Positions 26,301 to 33,554 of a stretch of DNA of 64,000 nucleotides are shown here, piece after piece (position 1 is the stretch's first letter; each line of letters starts with the position of its first letter). The stretch spans positions 246,891 through 310,890 of the forward strand of contig NZ_NMUN01000008.1 in assembly GCF_002812725.1 (NCBI RefSeq), in the 5' to 3' direction. Position numbers and translations under genes: made by a program. The notes beneath the pieces were generated by a model, which did no database searches, had not been told where the DNA came from, and saw only the letters and a list, made by a program, of their open reading frames with translations. The DNA comes from Microbacterium sp. BR1 (GTDB lineage: Bacteria; Actinomycetota; Actinomycetes; Actinomycetales; Microbacteriaceae).

Positions 26301-26662
26301 TCGGCCATATACGCGCGAATCGCGGGGCTGAACTTCGCTCGCTTGTCCTGCTGACGCACATGCTGAGCTTTCATCTGCTCGAGCTGCGCCACGGTGAAGT
26401 GACGGCCGTCGTCGGAGTCGATGAGGGTGTGATGGGTAGGACAGAGGAGGATCAGATTGTCGGGACCGTCGACGTCTTCGTACAGAGGGTCGTGACGCGG
26501 CCCCCGCGGCCGGCCGGAACGAATGTGCGCCTGCTCACCCACGACAACGCTGCCGTCCCCGTCTCCAGCGTCAATGGTGAGCGGCTGAACGCACAACGTG
26601 TAGGCGCAGACGTTGTGCGATGTGCCCCACAGCACCTTCTGCGTCGCGACAGTGATGGTCAT
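23342..26662 (-). CDS. HNH-NACHT NTPase (bacterial NLR-like defence protein)
   Basis: 1,106 aa. Residues ~15-90 form an HNH nuclease-type domain with a CxxxxC pair (C19, C24), GEQAHIRSG and the C-terminal NLILLCPTHHTLID. A NACHT ATPase follows: Walker A GGPGQGKS (203-210), Walker B LLLALDGLDE (311-320) and the downstream STRPGSS sensor. The C-terminal ~600 residues are helical, repeat-like and probably the ligand sensor. Proteins with nuclease-NACHT-sensor order protect bacteria from phage by activated DNA or RNA cleavage. GGAGGG lies 6-7 bases before the ATG. It is intact and divergent from the cassette at 26876. Confidence 0.85.
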   Translation of the reverse strand: MTITVATQKVLWGTSHNVCAYTLCVQPLTIDAGDGDGSVVVGEQAHIRSGRPRGPRHDPLYEDVDGPDNLILLCPTHHTLIDSDDGRHFTVAQLEQMKAQHVRQQDKRAKFSPAIRAYMADRYGAEDFVQFQQAELKARVDAMFVDVPLGCRADSRAAALVGEISRAHPGDPLPADSRRSLLVAGAAQMLLHPEWKENAVLVGGPGQGKSTILQYLAQYYRARRLDKSTYDAQDVSLVRSTGLARIPLRLDLRRYAQWRRIQRERAVQEGKEASEARTDLERYLLGDITRHTRTHEFTADDFEMMLATEPLLLALDGLDEIPNVQDRDEVTTEIARARDRLNALAANLVVLVSTRPGSSLSALTASGTFTVLQVLPLTPGLRRQYLNRWIEVNALEPDSAERLATAFHDNEHLPHIQELASSPMQLAILLNLLHRRQLLPEQRTELFRNYLESSLDREQAENKEPLLAQHRNVLVDTHAYLGWYLHSQTELGALEGGIGQDELRRVLRVRLEGQPDAQKLADAIYSAITSRVLCLVEREGKFEFEVQSLREYFAAWHLFENLTSRGVGDSRDDGATALLSRAYWTNVTRFFVGMFTKGEVRSLHDNFRSADNAVSPHPLVRATAALTLADRVYQAQSSTVLEKVVAFVLDGSGVTLGELGLLDSTRIPLQFSDRAGRAEAVAYLRQRLENGNGPVRSVASSLYRHATVDDDLVAWWWEQYRPSSSWVEVAATLQALGSLDPDETARLVAALEVAADEEVAFAHLLLAGGYDGDDDRILQLVLREQNRGVVAEAAQATPVALLSQFAAAIVTKNRAGLPRARRNEQDPLGAARAAHLFLGKKTSDGVESLVSIAGVWGEGWVLGRAVASLPSATDLAIVTSNPHLNSALRTEHSFRTHSDDAQWWQDALRTAATDTERDLRVVGLLSHARQDVLIESIAHLELSVGAMSPAQYSTVCDALVAGHGISRGRRLPLDEAVRVGTIRATGRVLWLIRVVSTEPTGWIDKQLEKALEDVAEAGIEPSELFAAVHPRRTVGIDIVRGATLEELPPTVKLGALTASRVAEVMSAPELWPVQIVESAINTLAAKKGTQLPPLTQVAQENTWDVG

Positions 26663-26875
26663 CCAGAACCCTCCGTCGCCATCTTGTCAGAGCCGAGTGC
26701 CGGCCCGTATGTCGACGCAACCTCGCGACTCCCGCGCGGTATGCGTGGCATGCGCGGTAGGTCACCGTCGACGCCGTGGAGCTACCCAGCCGATTACCAC
26801 GGTCTGGTTCAACGGGGTCTGCTGCAGTGCACAGCACTTCGCTAGGCTCTCACTGTTGATCAGGACGGGGTTCGA
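26663..26875. promoter_or_regulatory. Divergent promoter region
   Basis: 213 bases between the divergent HNH-NACHT gene and the two-gene cassette. It must hold both promoters. No clear -35/-10 pair or palindrome stands out. Confidence 0.4.
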
Positions 26876-27316
26876 ATGGCGATCGCTGCAAGGACATGTG
26901 CGACCGCGACGCCTGGCGCTCAAGACCCGGTCTACGTGACATGCGCTCCGCCGGTTCAGTACCAGTCGCTCTACTACCACCGTCCCGCCGCGAAGCTCCC
27001 GGGCAAGTCTCGCTGGATCTTAAGCAGCGACGATGAATGTCATGCGTTCTGCCACGCGTCGGATCGGGGCTGGATAGATTCGCGCGGGAAGCACTGGTTC
27101 GTCATGCCGGACGCCAGCGTCATCGGTGCGAGCCGGGAGCGCATAGCGACGTTCACCCGGTCTGACGTCGGTATCCCTTGGCACGGCTACCCTGTCTCCG
27201 CGCTTCCGGACGCTGTGGCGCGCACTTCCGTGCCGCCCGAAGTGCTTCGCGCTTGGGAGCAAGAAGGGGCAACGACGCGAGGACTCATCAAGAAGCTCTG
27301 GAAGCGCAGAGCATGA
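26876..27316 (+). CDS. Hypothetical protein, first gene of an unknown two-gene cassette
   Basis: 146 aa, no family recognised. The central part (SRWILSSDDECHAFCHASDR, then GKHWFVMPD) has two Cys and two His close together, a possible metal site, and the C-terminus is basic (LIKKLWKRRA). Its stop overlaps the next start (ATGA), so the two are translationally coupled. The first ATG is used, with GGGG six bases upstream; the 20 N-terminal residues look atypical and a later GTG (26936) is possible. Confidence 0.55.
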   Translation: MAIAARTCATATPGAQDPVYVTCAPPVQYQSLYYHRPAAKLPGKSRWILSSDDECHAFCHASDRGWIDSRGKHWFVMPDASVIGASRERIATFTRSDVGIPWHGYPVSALPDAVARTSVPPEVLRAWEQEGATTRGLIKKLWKRRA

Positions 27317-28503
27317 CAAGGGCCGCGCTGTTCCAAGCGATCCTTCCCGGCGAGTGGGCAGAGGGGTGGCTCTATAAAGACCATCTGTTTCTCTGGACTA
27401 CAGATGGCGACCTCGTTCACACGCCCGTGGCTCGCCTCGTTTCGCAACTACATGGCACCCACGGCCCGGAGGTTGCTCTCGCCGCACAGTTCGCGCTCTT
27501 CCGCAATGACTGGAAGGGGGGCATGCAGATCGAAGCGCTCACTCGTGTGCCGCGTATCCGCGACGCGCTGTCTGACACCGTCAGCGCCGCGAGCAAGGTC
27601 GCTCGGGTGGAGTTCGCTGATCCGCCGATGGAGTCCGTAGACATCGAGTCCGTGCCCGGCTTCCTGCTCTCGGTGTCGATTTACGGCAATCACGCCTTCA
27701 TCGCAAGCAGCGACGGGCTGTTCGAGACGAACCTGAACCCTGAATACTTGGGCCAAGAGCACTACCTCGAGTCGCGGCTGAGCTTTGCCGTCCACGACCT
27801 TGATACGAATTACGGTGCTGTCGCGGCATCCGCTTTCGAGGAGGGGCTTTGGTTCGATCGGATCGACTTTGGCCACGAGGAGGGACGTTCCCAGGGGAAC
27901 TCAATGCAGCGACTTGCCGACTTCTCCAGTGGTGTGTCGATGGCGTCCAAGGACCTGTTGAATTTCGTAGAAGAAGGAATCCCCAATCTTTACCTGGGGG
28001 CCTCTGAACGACGTCTCCAGAGCCCGAGGTCCCGCTTCCCCAGCCACATGATCACCGGCTACCGTCGCTCTGATGACGACCTTGCGATGCTGTCTGCGCG
28101 GAGCCTCGGTATCGACGAGTCGCGAGTACGAGAAGGCGGGGTGCGAGTGCTCGCAAACTCTAAGCAGCGGCTGCTGTACGACGTTGACGGTGATTTGCGT
28201 GTGGCCCGGTTGCGGACCCTGGACGGAGTGAAGCTTGACCGGGCTGCCGCGCTAGGCGTCCGCCTTGACGATGCGACCGCCGGCGGTGCTCCCGTGTCCA
28301 CGCACGCTATGGCGGGCGGCTTTCTTGTCGAAGGACAGGAACGCGTGTCATGGATCGATCATGACGGCGTGCTAGAGGTCTCCTCACAACCTGCCGTTAC
28401 CGTGCGGACATTCCCTGGTTCACGGCACTTCATCGACACCGCACTCATCATCGAAGAGGATCGCGCCATACTCGTCGGGTTTCTCGACATCCCCCGGTCG
28501 TAG
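27313..28503 (+). CDS. Hypothetical protein, second gene of the cassette, possibly a beta-propeller
   Basis: 396 aa, no family recognised. Repeating short strands with aromatic and Asp-Gly turns (WLYKDHLFLWTTDGDLVHTP, VSIYGNHAFIASSDGLFETN, RLLYDVDGDLRVARLR) look like beta-propeller blades. It overlaps the 146-aa gene upstream by 4 bases. Divergent placement beside an HNH-NACHT gene and just upstream of a HEPN/Abi pair suggests a defence role, but that is inference only. Confidence 0.6.
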   Translation: MTRAALFQAILPGEWAEGWLYKDHLFLWTTDGDLVHTPVARLVSQLHGTHGPEVALAAQFALFRNDWKGGMQIEALTRVPRIRDALSDTVSAASKVARVEFADPPMESVDIESVPGFLLSVSIYGNHAFIASSDGLFETNLNPEYLGQEHYLESRLSFAVHDLDTNYGAVAASAFEEGLWFDRIDFGHEEGRSQGNSMQRLADFSSGVSMASKDLLNFVEEGIPNLYLGASERRLQSPRSRFPSHMITGYRRSDDDLAMLSARSLGIDESRVREGGVRVLANSKQRLLYDVDGDLRVARLRTLDGVKLDRAAALGVRLDDATAGGAPVSTHAMAGGFLVEGQERVSWIDHDGVLEVSSQPAVTVRTFPGSRHFIDTALIIEEDRAILVGFLDIPRS

Positions 28504-28764
28504 ACGTTCATTCCGCGACAAGCGCCCCTGGGTACGCTTTCCACACAGGCGGGACATATCCCGATATCGCAGCTGGTGGGGGTCTGTCACCTCTTATGGG
28601 TATAACAACTGACTGGTGCAGGGTGCGTATTCAACGGGAGCGAATAGCTCCGAGAACCGAGGCTGCGCGGTTGCTGCCTTCGATTGCACCGGGCGCTCAG
28701 ACCTCGCGAAATGGCACCCAGTGCGTAGGGCTGCGGAAGTCGCTCGGGTGAATACGATCAGATC
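28504..28764. other. Leader region with repeat site 3
   Basis: 261 bases between the cassette and the HEPN/Abi gene, containing the third 33-base repeat and, at its end, TACGAT six bases before the ATG (leaderless-type promoter). Confidence 0.5.
28616..28648 (+). repeat. Dispersed 33-base repeat, site 3
   Basis: GTGCAGGGTG...GGAGCGAATAGC as at 12471 and 17516. In frame it reads V-Q-G-A-Y-S-T-G-A-N-S. It ends 116 bases before the ATG at 28765. Confidence 0.75.
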
Positions 28765-29712
28765 ATGCCGAGTAGCTCGAGTCGCATCACCGCGATCACG
28801 CGTCGCAAGCTGTTCGACTCCATCGCGCTCTCGGGCCTCAGCTGGTCGGGACGTCTTGAGGAACCGGACTTCCTCGGCCGGATCTACGACCTGGGCGAGC
28901 TGCCGAGCACGGATACCCGCTACCGAGACGCGTCCGGAGACATCTGGCAGCACCGGGTGAACAACCCTTACGACTGGGAAGACGATTGGGTCTTCACAGA
29001 CAGCAGGTTCGGGCTCATGCATGGCGACGATGAGGTAGTCCTCGTGTTCCTCGCCGAGATGCTGCACCCGGTCGTGCGAACTGACGAGGCCGAGGCGGCG
29101 CTGTTGTTGAAGGCGTTCAACGAGGCCCTCGCGCGCGACGGCTACGAGCTTTATGCGTCCGACTGGATCAGCGGTCATGCGATCTACGGCTGGCGGCGCT
29201 TGGACGCGTTTCACGGCACAACGCCGGAGCTACGACTGAGCGAGCGACCTCTCACGGATCCGGACGTTCTCCAGGAGCACCTCAACCGGATCCGCGCCGG
29301 TCTAGTCGCGGATCCACCGGCGGCGATCTCCTCGTGCAAGAACCTCATCGAGTCGTTGTTCAAGATCATCCTCGACCGCAGCGAGGTCGCCTACAGTCGC
29401 AGCGACGACATCCCTGACCTCTATCGCAAGGTCGCGGACCTTCTCGCCCTTAGTGCCGAGGCGGTGCCAGAGTCCGCGCGGGCGAGTCAGACCTCGCAGA
29501 GGATCTTGCGCACGCTCGTGACGACCGTGAACTCGCTCTCTGAGCTGCGCAACGAGCTGGGGATCGGACACGGGCAGTCCCGGCGCAGCGGGGCGCTTGC
29601 ACGTCACGCTCGTCTGGCGCTGAACGCGACGGTCACTATCGCGGAGTTCGTACTCGATACCTGGCAGGCCCGGCTCGAGTCCGGCGCCCTCGAAATCGGA
29701 CAGACACAGTGA
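28765..29712 (+). CDS. Abortive-infection-type protein with C-terminal HEPN domain
   Basis: 315 aa. Residues ~1-175 are an N-terminal domain of AbiJ-like layout (MLHPVVRTDEAEAALLLKAF, then NEALARDGYELY). Residues ~180-310 match the Abi_C/HEPN pattern: ISSCKNLIESLFKIIL followed by SELRNELGIGHG, with the R-x6-H motif (R262, H269) of HEPN RNases. Such proteins cleave RNA when triggered by phage. Translation is predicted leaderless (TACGAT at -12 to -7). It overlaps the DUF1643 gene by 4 bases (GTGA). Confidence 0.8.
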   Translation: MPSSSSRITAITRRKLFDSIALSGLSWSGRLEEPDFLGRIYDLGELPSTDTRYRDASGDIWQHRVNNPYDWEDDWVFTDSRFGLMHGDDEVVLVFLAEMLHPVVRTDEAEAALLLKAFNEALARDGYELYASDWISGHAIYGWRRLDAFHGTTPELRLSERPLTDPDVLQEHLNRIRAGLVADPPAAISSCKNLIESLFKIILDRSEVAYSRSDDIPDLYRKVADLLALSAEAVPESARASQTSQRILRTLVTTVNSLSELRNELGIGHGQSRRSGALARHARLALNATVTIAEFVLDTWQARLESGALEIGQTQ

Positions 29713-30233
29713 CAGTGCCCGAAGGATGGCTGTACGAGAACACTCCCGACAACACAGCGCGGTTCGTGCTTGGCACAGTCGGGGAGAACCCTTTGATATG
29801 CGTGGGCGTCAACCCGAGCACTGCGACGCCACTGAAGCTGGATCGCACGGTGACCCGTATCGCCCGGAGAGCCGCGAAGAACAACTACGACAGCTGGATC
29901 ATGCTGAACCTCTATCCACAGCGGTCGAAGGATCCGGACGGCATGCACACGCAGTACCTGCCGGAGCTGAAGGCCCAGAACGAGAAGCACATCGCTGAGT
30001 TGCTACGGGGCCGCAGCGTCACGCTGCTCGCAGCATGGGGTGAGCTAATCGAGAAGCGAGCCTATCTCCCTGAGATGCTCGACGGCATCGCGCAGATCGC
30101 GGAACAAGGGTCTTGCGGCTGGATGTCGATCGGCAGCCCCCTGAAGAGACATCACCCTCGGCATCCTTCACGCGCACCCTACGACACGAGTCTGCAGAGC
30201 TTTGACATGGCGACGTACCTACGGACGCTGTGA
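29709..30233 (+). CDS. DUF1643 family protein
   Basis: 174 aa. The family blocks are clear: NPLICVGVNPSTATPLKLDR, SWIMLNLYPQRSKDP and TLLAAWGELIEKR. The GTG start overlaps the stop of the HEPN protein, so the two genes form one unit. DUF1643 proteins are common on phages and mobile elements and have no established reaction. Tight coupling to an Abi-type RNase suggests a modulator or antitoxin-like partner. Confidence 0.88.
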   Translation: MTVPEGWLYENTPDNTARFVLGTVGENPLICVGVNPSTATPLKLDRTVTRIARRAAKNNYDSWIMLNLYPQRSKDPDGMHTQYLPELKAQNEKHIAELLRGRSVTLLAAWGELIEKRAYLPEMLDGIAQIAEQGSCGWMSIGSPLKRHHPRHPSRAPYDTSLQSFDMATYLRTL

Positions 30234-30491
30234 ACATGCCTGCGCCACCCAGTCCCCGGTGGTCAAAGCTCCGGTGACGATGACGAGCGACAACGGGACC
30301 GCATCAGATGCAATTCACCAAGGTCCTCAATGTGAGCGCGGCCCCGACTGTCACCACGAGCAACTCTCCTCGCTCAGCGTCGGATCGACGACGCCATTCC
30401 CGACAACTCCTCCAGCATTTGCCAGCTGTGCACCGGTGCTTCCCCTGACCTCAATCGAGCGTGAGGTACGCGAGTCCCGCCTACTCGGTAC

Positions 30492-31905
30492 GGTGGCGTC
30501 CGGCAAGGTGGTGTACGGATCGGGTGACCGTGTCGCTGCGGACGTAGCGACGGTCACCGCGTGATCCTTCGAGAGAACTCTTCACATCCATCTCGAAAGG
30601 ACCCCGACGATGACCGTCTCACCCCACGATATCGACCCTGCCCGCTTCCTCGAAGACCACCTCGCGCAGGCGTCTCCCGATCTGCTGCGGGAGATGCTCG
30701 GCACGTTCATCAACCAGCTGCTATCCGCGGACGCGGACCAGATCTGCGGCGCCGCTTACGGCACGATCAGCGACGACAGGGTGAACCGTCGCAACGGTTA
30801 CCGCCACCGCGACTTCGACACCCGCGCCGGGACCATCGACGTGAAGATCCCCAAGCTCCGGCAGGGCACCTACTTCCCGGAGTGGCTGCTGGAACGCCGC
30901 CGCCGCGCGGAGGCCGCACTGACCACCGTGGTCGCGACCAGCTACCTCCTCGGCGTGTCCACCCGTCGGATGGATGACCTGGTGAAGACCCTCGGGATCA
31001 CCGGGCTGTCGAAGTCGCAGGTGTCGGAGATGGCGCGCGACCTTGACGAGCAGGTGACCGCGTTCCGCACCCGGCCGTTGGACGCCGGCCCGTACTCGTT
31101 CGTCGCCGCCGACGCGCTCACCATGAAGGTCCGCGAGGGCGGCCGGGTCGTGAAGGTCGCGGTGCTGGTCGCGACCGGCGTGAACGCCGACGGCTACCGC
31201 GAGATCCTCGGTCTGCAAGTCAACTCGACCGAAGACGGCGCCGGCTGGCTGACGTTCTGGCGCGACCTCGTCGCGAGAGGCCTGACCGGCGTGAAGCTCG
31301 TCACGTCCGACGCACACGCAGGTCTGGTCGCAGCGATCGGCGCGACCGTCGGCGGGTCCTGGCAGAGGTGCAGAACCCACTACGCGGCGAACCTGATGAG
31401 CGTGACCCCAAAGTCCTCGTGGCCATGGGTGAAGACCCTGCTGGGCACGGTTTTCGACCAGCCCGACGCGGAGTCCGTGCACGCCCAGTTCGACCGCGTC
31501 CTGGACGCGCTCGAGCACAAGCTCCCCAGGTCGTTCGAGCACCTCGAGGCCGCACGTGAGGAGATCCTCGCGTTCACCGCGTTCCCGAAGAGCATCTGGC
31601 GGCAGATCTGGTCCAACAATCCGAACGAACGCCTCAACCGGGAGATCCGCCGCCGCACCGACGTCGTGGGCATCTTCCCGAACCGCGACGCGATCATCCG
31701 GCTCGTCGGCGCCGTCCTCGCCGAGCAACACGACGAGTGGGCCGAGCAACGCCGCTACCTCGGCCTCGACGCCCTCGCCGCCGCACGCCGCGTCGGCGAA
31801 CCCACCACAGAGGAGGTGATCGAACCCGACCTTCGGGCCCTCACAGCCTGACCTCGACACGAGGGATCACACGATCACCGATACACCACGTCCCAGGACT
31901 TGACC
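30492..31905 (+). mobile_element. IS256-family insertion sequence, copy 3 of 4
   Basis: Same 1,414-bp element, plus orientation, flanked by the 8-bp duplication CTCGGTAC (30484-30491 and 31906-31913). The right-hand duplication overlaps the -10 element of the next gene. Confidence 0.97.
30610..31851 (+). CDS. IS256-family transposase, identical copy
   Basis: 413 aa, identical to copies 1, 2 and 4; complete, with all DDE residues. Confidence 0.97.
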   Translation: MTVSPHDIDPARFLEDHLAQASPDLLREMLGTFINQLLSADADQICGAAYGTISDDRVNRRNGYRHRDFDTRAGTIDVKIPKLRQGTYFPEWLLERRRRAEAALTTVVATSYLLGVSTRRMDDLVKTLGITGLSKSQVSEMARDLDEQVTAFRTRPLDAGPYSFVAADALTMKVREGGRVVKVAVLVATGVNADGYREILGLQVNSTEDGAGWLTFWRDLVARGLTGVKLVTSDAHAGLVAAIGATVGGSWQRCRTHYAANLMSVTPKSSWPWVKTLLGTVFDQPDAESVHAQFDRVLDALEHKLPRSFEHLEAAREEILAFTAFPKSIWRQIWSNNPNERLNREIRRRTDVVGIFPNRDAIIRLVGAVLAEQHDEWAEQRRYLGLDALAAARRVGEPTTEEVIEPDLRALTA

Positions 31906-31910
31906 CTCGG

Positions 31911-31916
31911 TACAGT
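31911..31916 (+). promoter_or_regulatory. Minus-10 element rebuilt by an IS target duplication
   Basis: TACAGT, 6 bases before the GTG at 31923. TAC belongs to the IS target duplication, so insertion kept the -10 hexamer but moved the native -35 region 1.4 kb away. The IS end carries TTGACC only 5 bases upstream, too close to act as a normal -35. Confidence 0.5.
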
Positions 31917-31922
31917 GTGCTC

Positions 31923-32486
31923 GTGAGATGGCCTTGGGGGCAGAAGAAGCCGGGCGCGGCATACGAACCACCTGCGGGGCTCGTCAAACTGGACGCCGAG
32001 CATCTCGATGTCATCGAGAAGCAACTCGAACGCCAAGAGGCGGCAATGACCAGCCGCTTGTCGAACACGAGCACCCGCGCCGCGGTCCTCATCGGTGTCA
32101 GCGGCGCGCTGGGCGGCACCGAGCTCGTCACCGCTTCGGGGAACGCGTGGATCAGCGGCATCAGCCTGGCACTGTATCTCGGTGCGGCCGTGTGCGGACT
32201 GTTCGCGATGCGTTCCCGCCTGACCGAGCAACCCGCCCTCGACGGCACCATCACCGAGTACGCGGCCAAAGCAAGCGAATGGATGCGCCGGTCGCTCGTG
32301 GGCAGTCGCCTGGCATCCCAGAAGCGCTCCCGCACGCAACTCCGTCACCGGCACAACTGGCTGATCGGCGGCTTCATCGTCCTCATGGCCGCCTGGGTCG
32401 CATCCGGCGCCGGAACGATCTACGGCATCGTCAATCCTCAGCCCGCACCGCCCACCATCATCCAGATCGAAGGAGATATCCCATGA
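31923..32486 (+). CDS. Predicted three-pass membrane protein with a coiled coil
   Basis: 187 aa from a GTG in leaderless position. A short coiled coil (HLDVIEKQLERQEAAMTSRL) is followed by two adjacent hydrophobic segments (residues about 50-95) and a third (NWLIGGFIVLMAAWVASGAG). Small proteins of this layout occur as membrane effectors in defence islands, but no family match can be claimed. It overlaps the 40-aa gene by 4 bases. Confidence 0.6.
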   Translation: MRWPWGQKKPGAAYEPPAGLVKLDAEHLDVIEKQLERQEAAMTSRLSNTSTRAAVLIGVSGALGGTELVTASGNAWISGISLALYLGAAVCGLFAMRSRLTEQPALDGTITEYAAKASEWMRRSLVGSRLASQKRSRTQLRHRHNWLIGGFIVLMAAWVASGAGTIYGIVNPQPAPPTIIQIEGDIP

Positions 32487-32605
32487 CCGACACTGTTTCC
32501 GGCGGCAAGGACGGCGAAGAGGGAACCATCAAGATCTTCACCGAGACCGTGGTCGAGCACGCCCAGGAGCCTGATCCCCTCACCGACCTGCGCGCCTCCG
32601 AGTAG
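32483..32605 (+). CDS. Small acidic protein, 40 aa
   Basis: Starts at an ATG overlapping the previous stop, with AAGGAGATATCCC as a strong ribosome site. The product (MTDTVSGGKDGEEGTIKIF...) is acidic and has no membrane segment. Its coupling to the membrane protein suggests a partner or inhibitor. No family is recognised. Confidence 0.55.
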   Translation: MTDTVSGGKDGEEGTIKIFTETVVEHAQEPDPLTDLRASE

Positions 32606-33005
32606 GGGACGCTCAGCTCAACCCCACCCCCGTCGATCATCGCCGGGGAGTCATTGTCGAGCCCGCCACTTCATGGAAGACCAAAGACTCGACCATCCAG
32701 GGCGGCGTCGTCGGGGCGGCGGTCAACGACGATGACGAGATCGCATCAGATGCGATTCGTCATCGTCAACTGGACCTTGATTGCAAGAAGTGTGTCGACG
32801 TCGTTCTACACGAGGATGGTGAGCGCGCGCAGCGGCCGGGTTGTGTGGAATTCTCGGGCGCGCGAGCTGTTGCGGGACGTGAGCGAGGGTGGGTGGGTCC
32901 AGCTTGGTGTCGGGGTTGCGGCATTGGCCGGCCTGATGCGGAGCCGTGCCTGCGTGATCTGGGTTCAGGCACGACCCGCCTCGCGGGCGATCCGTCCACT
33001 GGCTA
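32606..33005. other. No clear gene; possible coding remnant
   Basis: About 400 bases. One plus-strand frame gives a protein-like stretch near 32648-32780 (VIVEPATSWKTKDSTIQGG, then NDDDEIASDAIRHRQLD) without a start codon or ribosome site, so a decayed gene is possible. The rest shows no recognisable feature. Confidence 0.35.
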
Positions 33006-33374
33006 TCAGAGGTTGTCGCGGACGAGGTCGATGATGGCGGTGAGGTAGGCCGCAACGACCGCGCGTGCGTGGCCGTGGGTGAGGCTGCGGGACTCGCCGC
33101 TGTCGACGTCGTAACTGAGGAAGACACCGGCTCCGAACAGCGCAGCGGGGGCGCCCAGGTGGGCGGCCGTGAAGCTGAGGATCGGATTCAGCGTGCTGCG
33201 GCTGATGCCGTCGTCATCGACGTAGAGACTGATCCCGAGGGGCAGCCCGACCACGTCGAAGGTGTCGCATCCGATCGCGCGGTGGAGGTTGTGGACGAGG
33301 CGGGCGGTGGTGGTGTCGTCGATGGTGACGGTCTCGAGCTGTCCATCGAGGGTGATGCGGATCCCGGTGAGCAT
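33006..33374 (-). CDS. DUF3846-type protein
   Basis: 122 aa. MLTGIRITLDGQLETVTIDD is followed by the DUF3846 pattern VVGLPLGISLYVDDDGI and a small-residue-rich region ending ARAVVAAYL. AGGAGG lies 5 bases before the ATG. These small proteins are common on phages and conjugative plasmids and have no known function. The region just upstream contains long nested inverted repeats. Confidence 0.75.
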   Translation of the reverse strand: MLTGIRITLDGQLETVTIDDTTTARLVHNLHRAIGCDTFDVVGLPLGISLYVDDDGISRSTLNPILSFTAAHLGAPAALFGAGVFLSYDVDSGESRSLTHGHARAVVAAYLTAIIDLVRDNL

Positions 33375-33388
33375 GGTTGCCTCCTGTC

Positions 33389-33554
33389 GGTTCGTGGGTG
33401 CCGTCCTGGCGGGAAGCGAGATGACGGGGCGACGGGGGAAGCGCCAAGCGGCGACCGAGGTCGGGGAGCGTGAGCGGAGGGAGCGAGGTCGCCGCTTGGT
33501 GCTGGAGGAGTCGTCCCGTACGCTCGCGGCGCCAGAGGACGGCACCCACGAACC
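33389..33554. repeat. Nested long inverted repeats upstream of the DUF3846 gene
   Basis: Outer arms: GGTTCGTGGGTGCCGTCCT (from 33389) pairs perfectly over 19 bases with AGGACGGCACCCACGAACC (ending 33554). Inner arms: 33440-33456 and 33487-33503 pair over 17 bases with one mismatch. The result is a large cruciform or RNA hairpin occupying about 165 bases with no gene. It could be a structured leader, an origin or transfer-related site, or an inverted duplication of a promoter. Confidence 0.8.

Noticed and set aside
31900..31916. Hybrid promoter formed by TTGACC at the IS tip and TACAGT
   Set aside because: The spacing between the two hexamers is 5 bases, not the 16-18 needed for sigma-70-type promoters.
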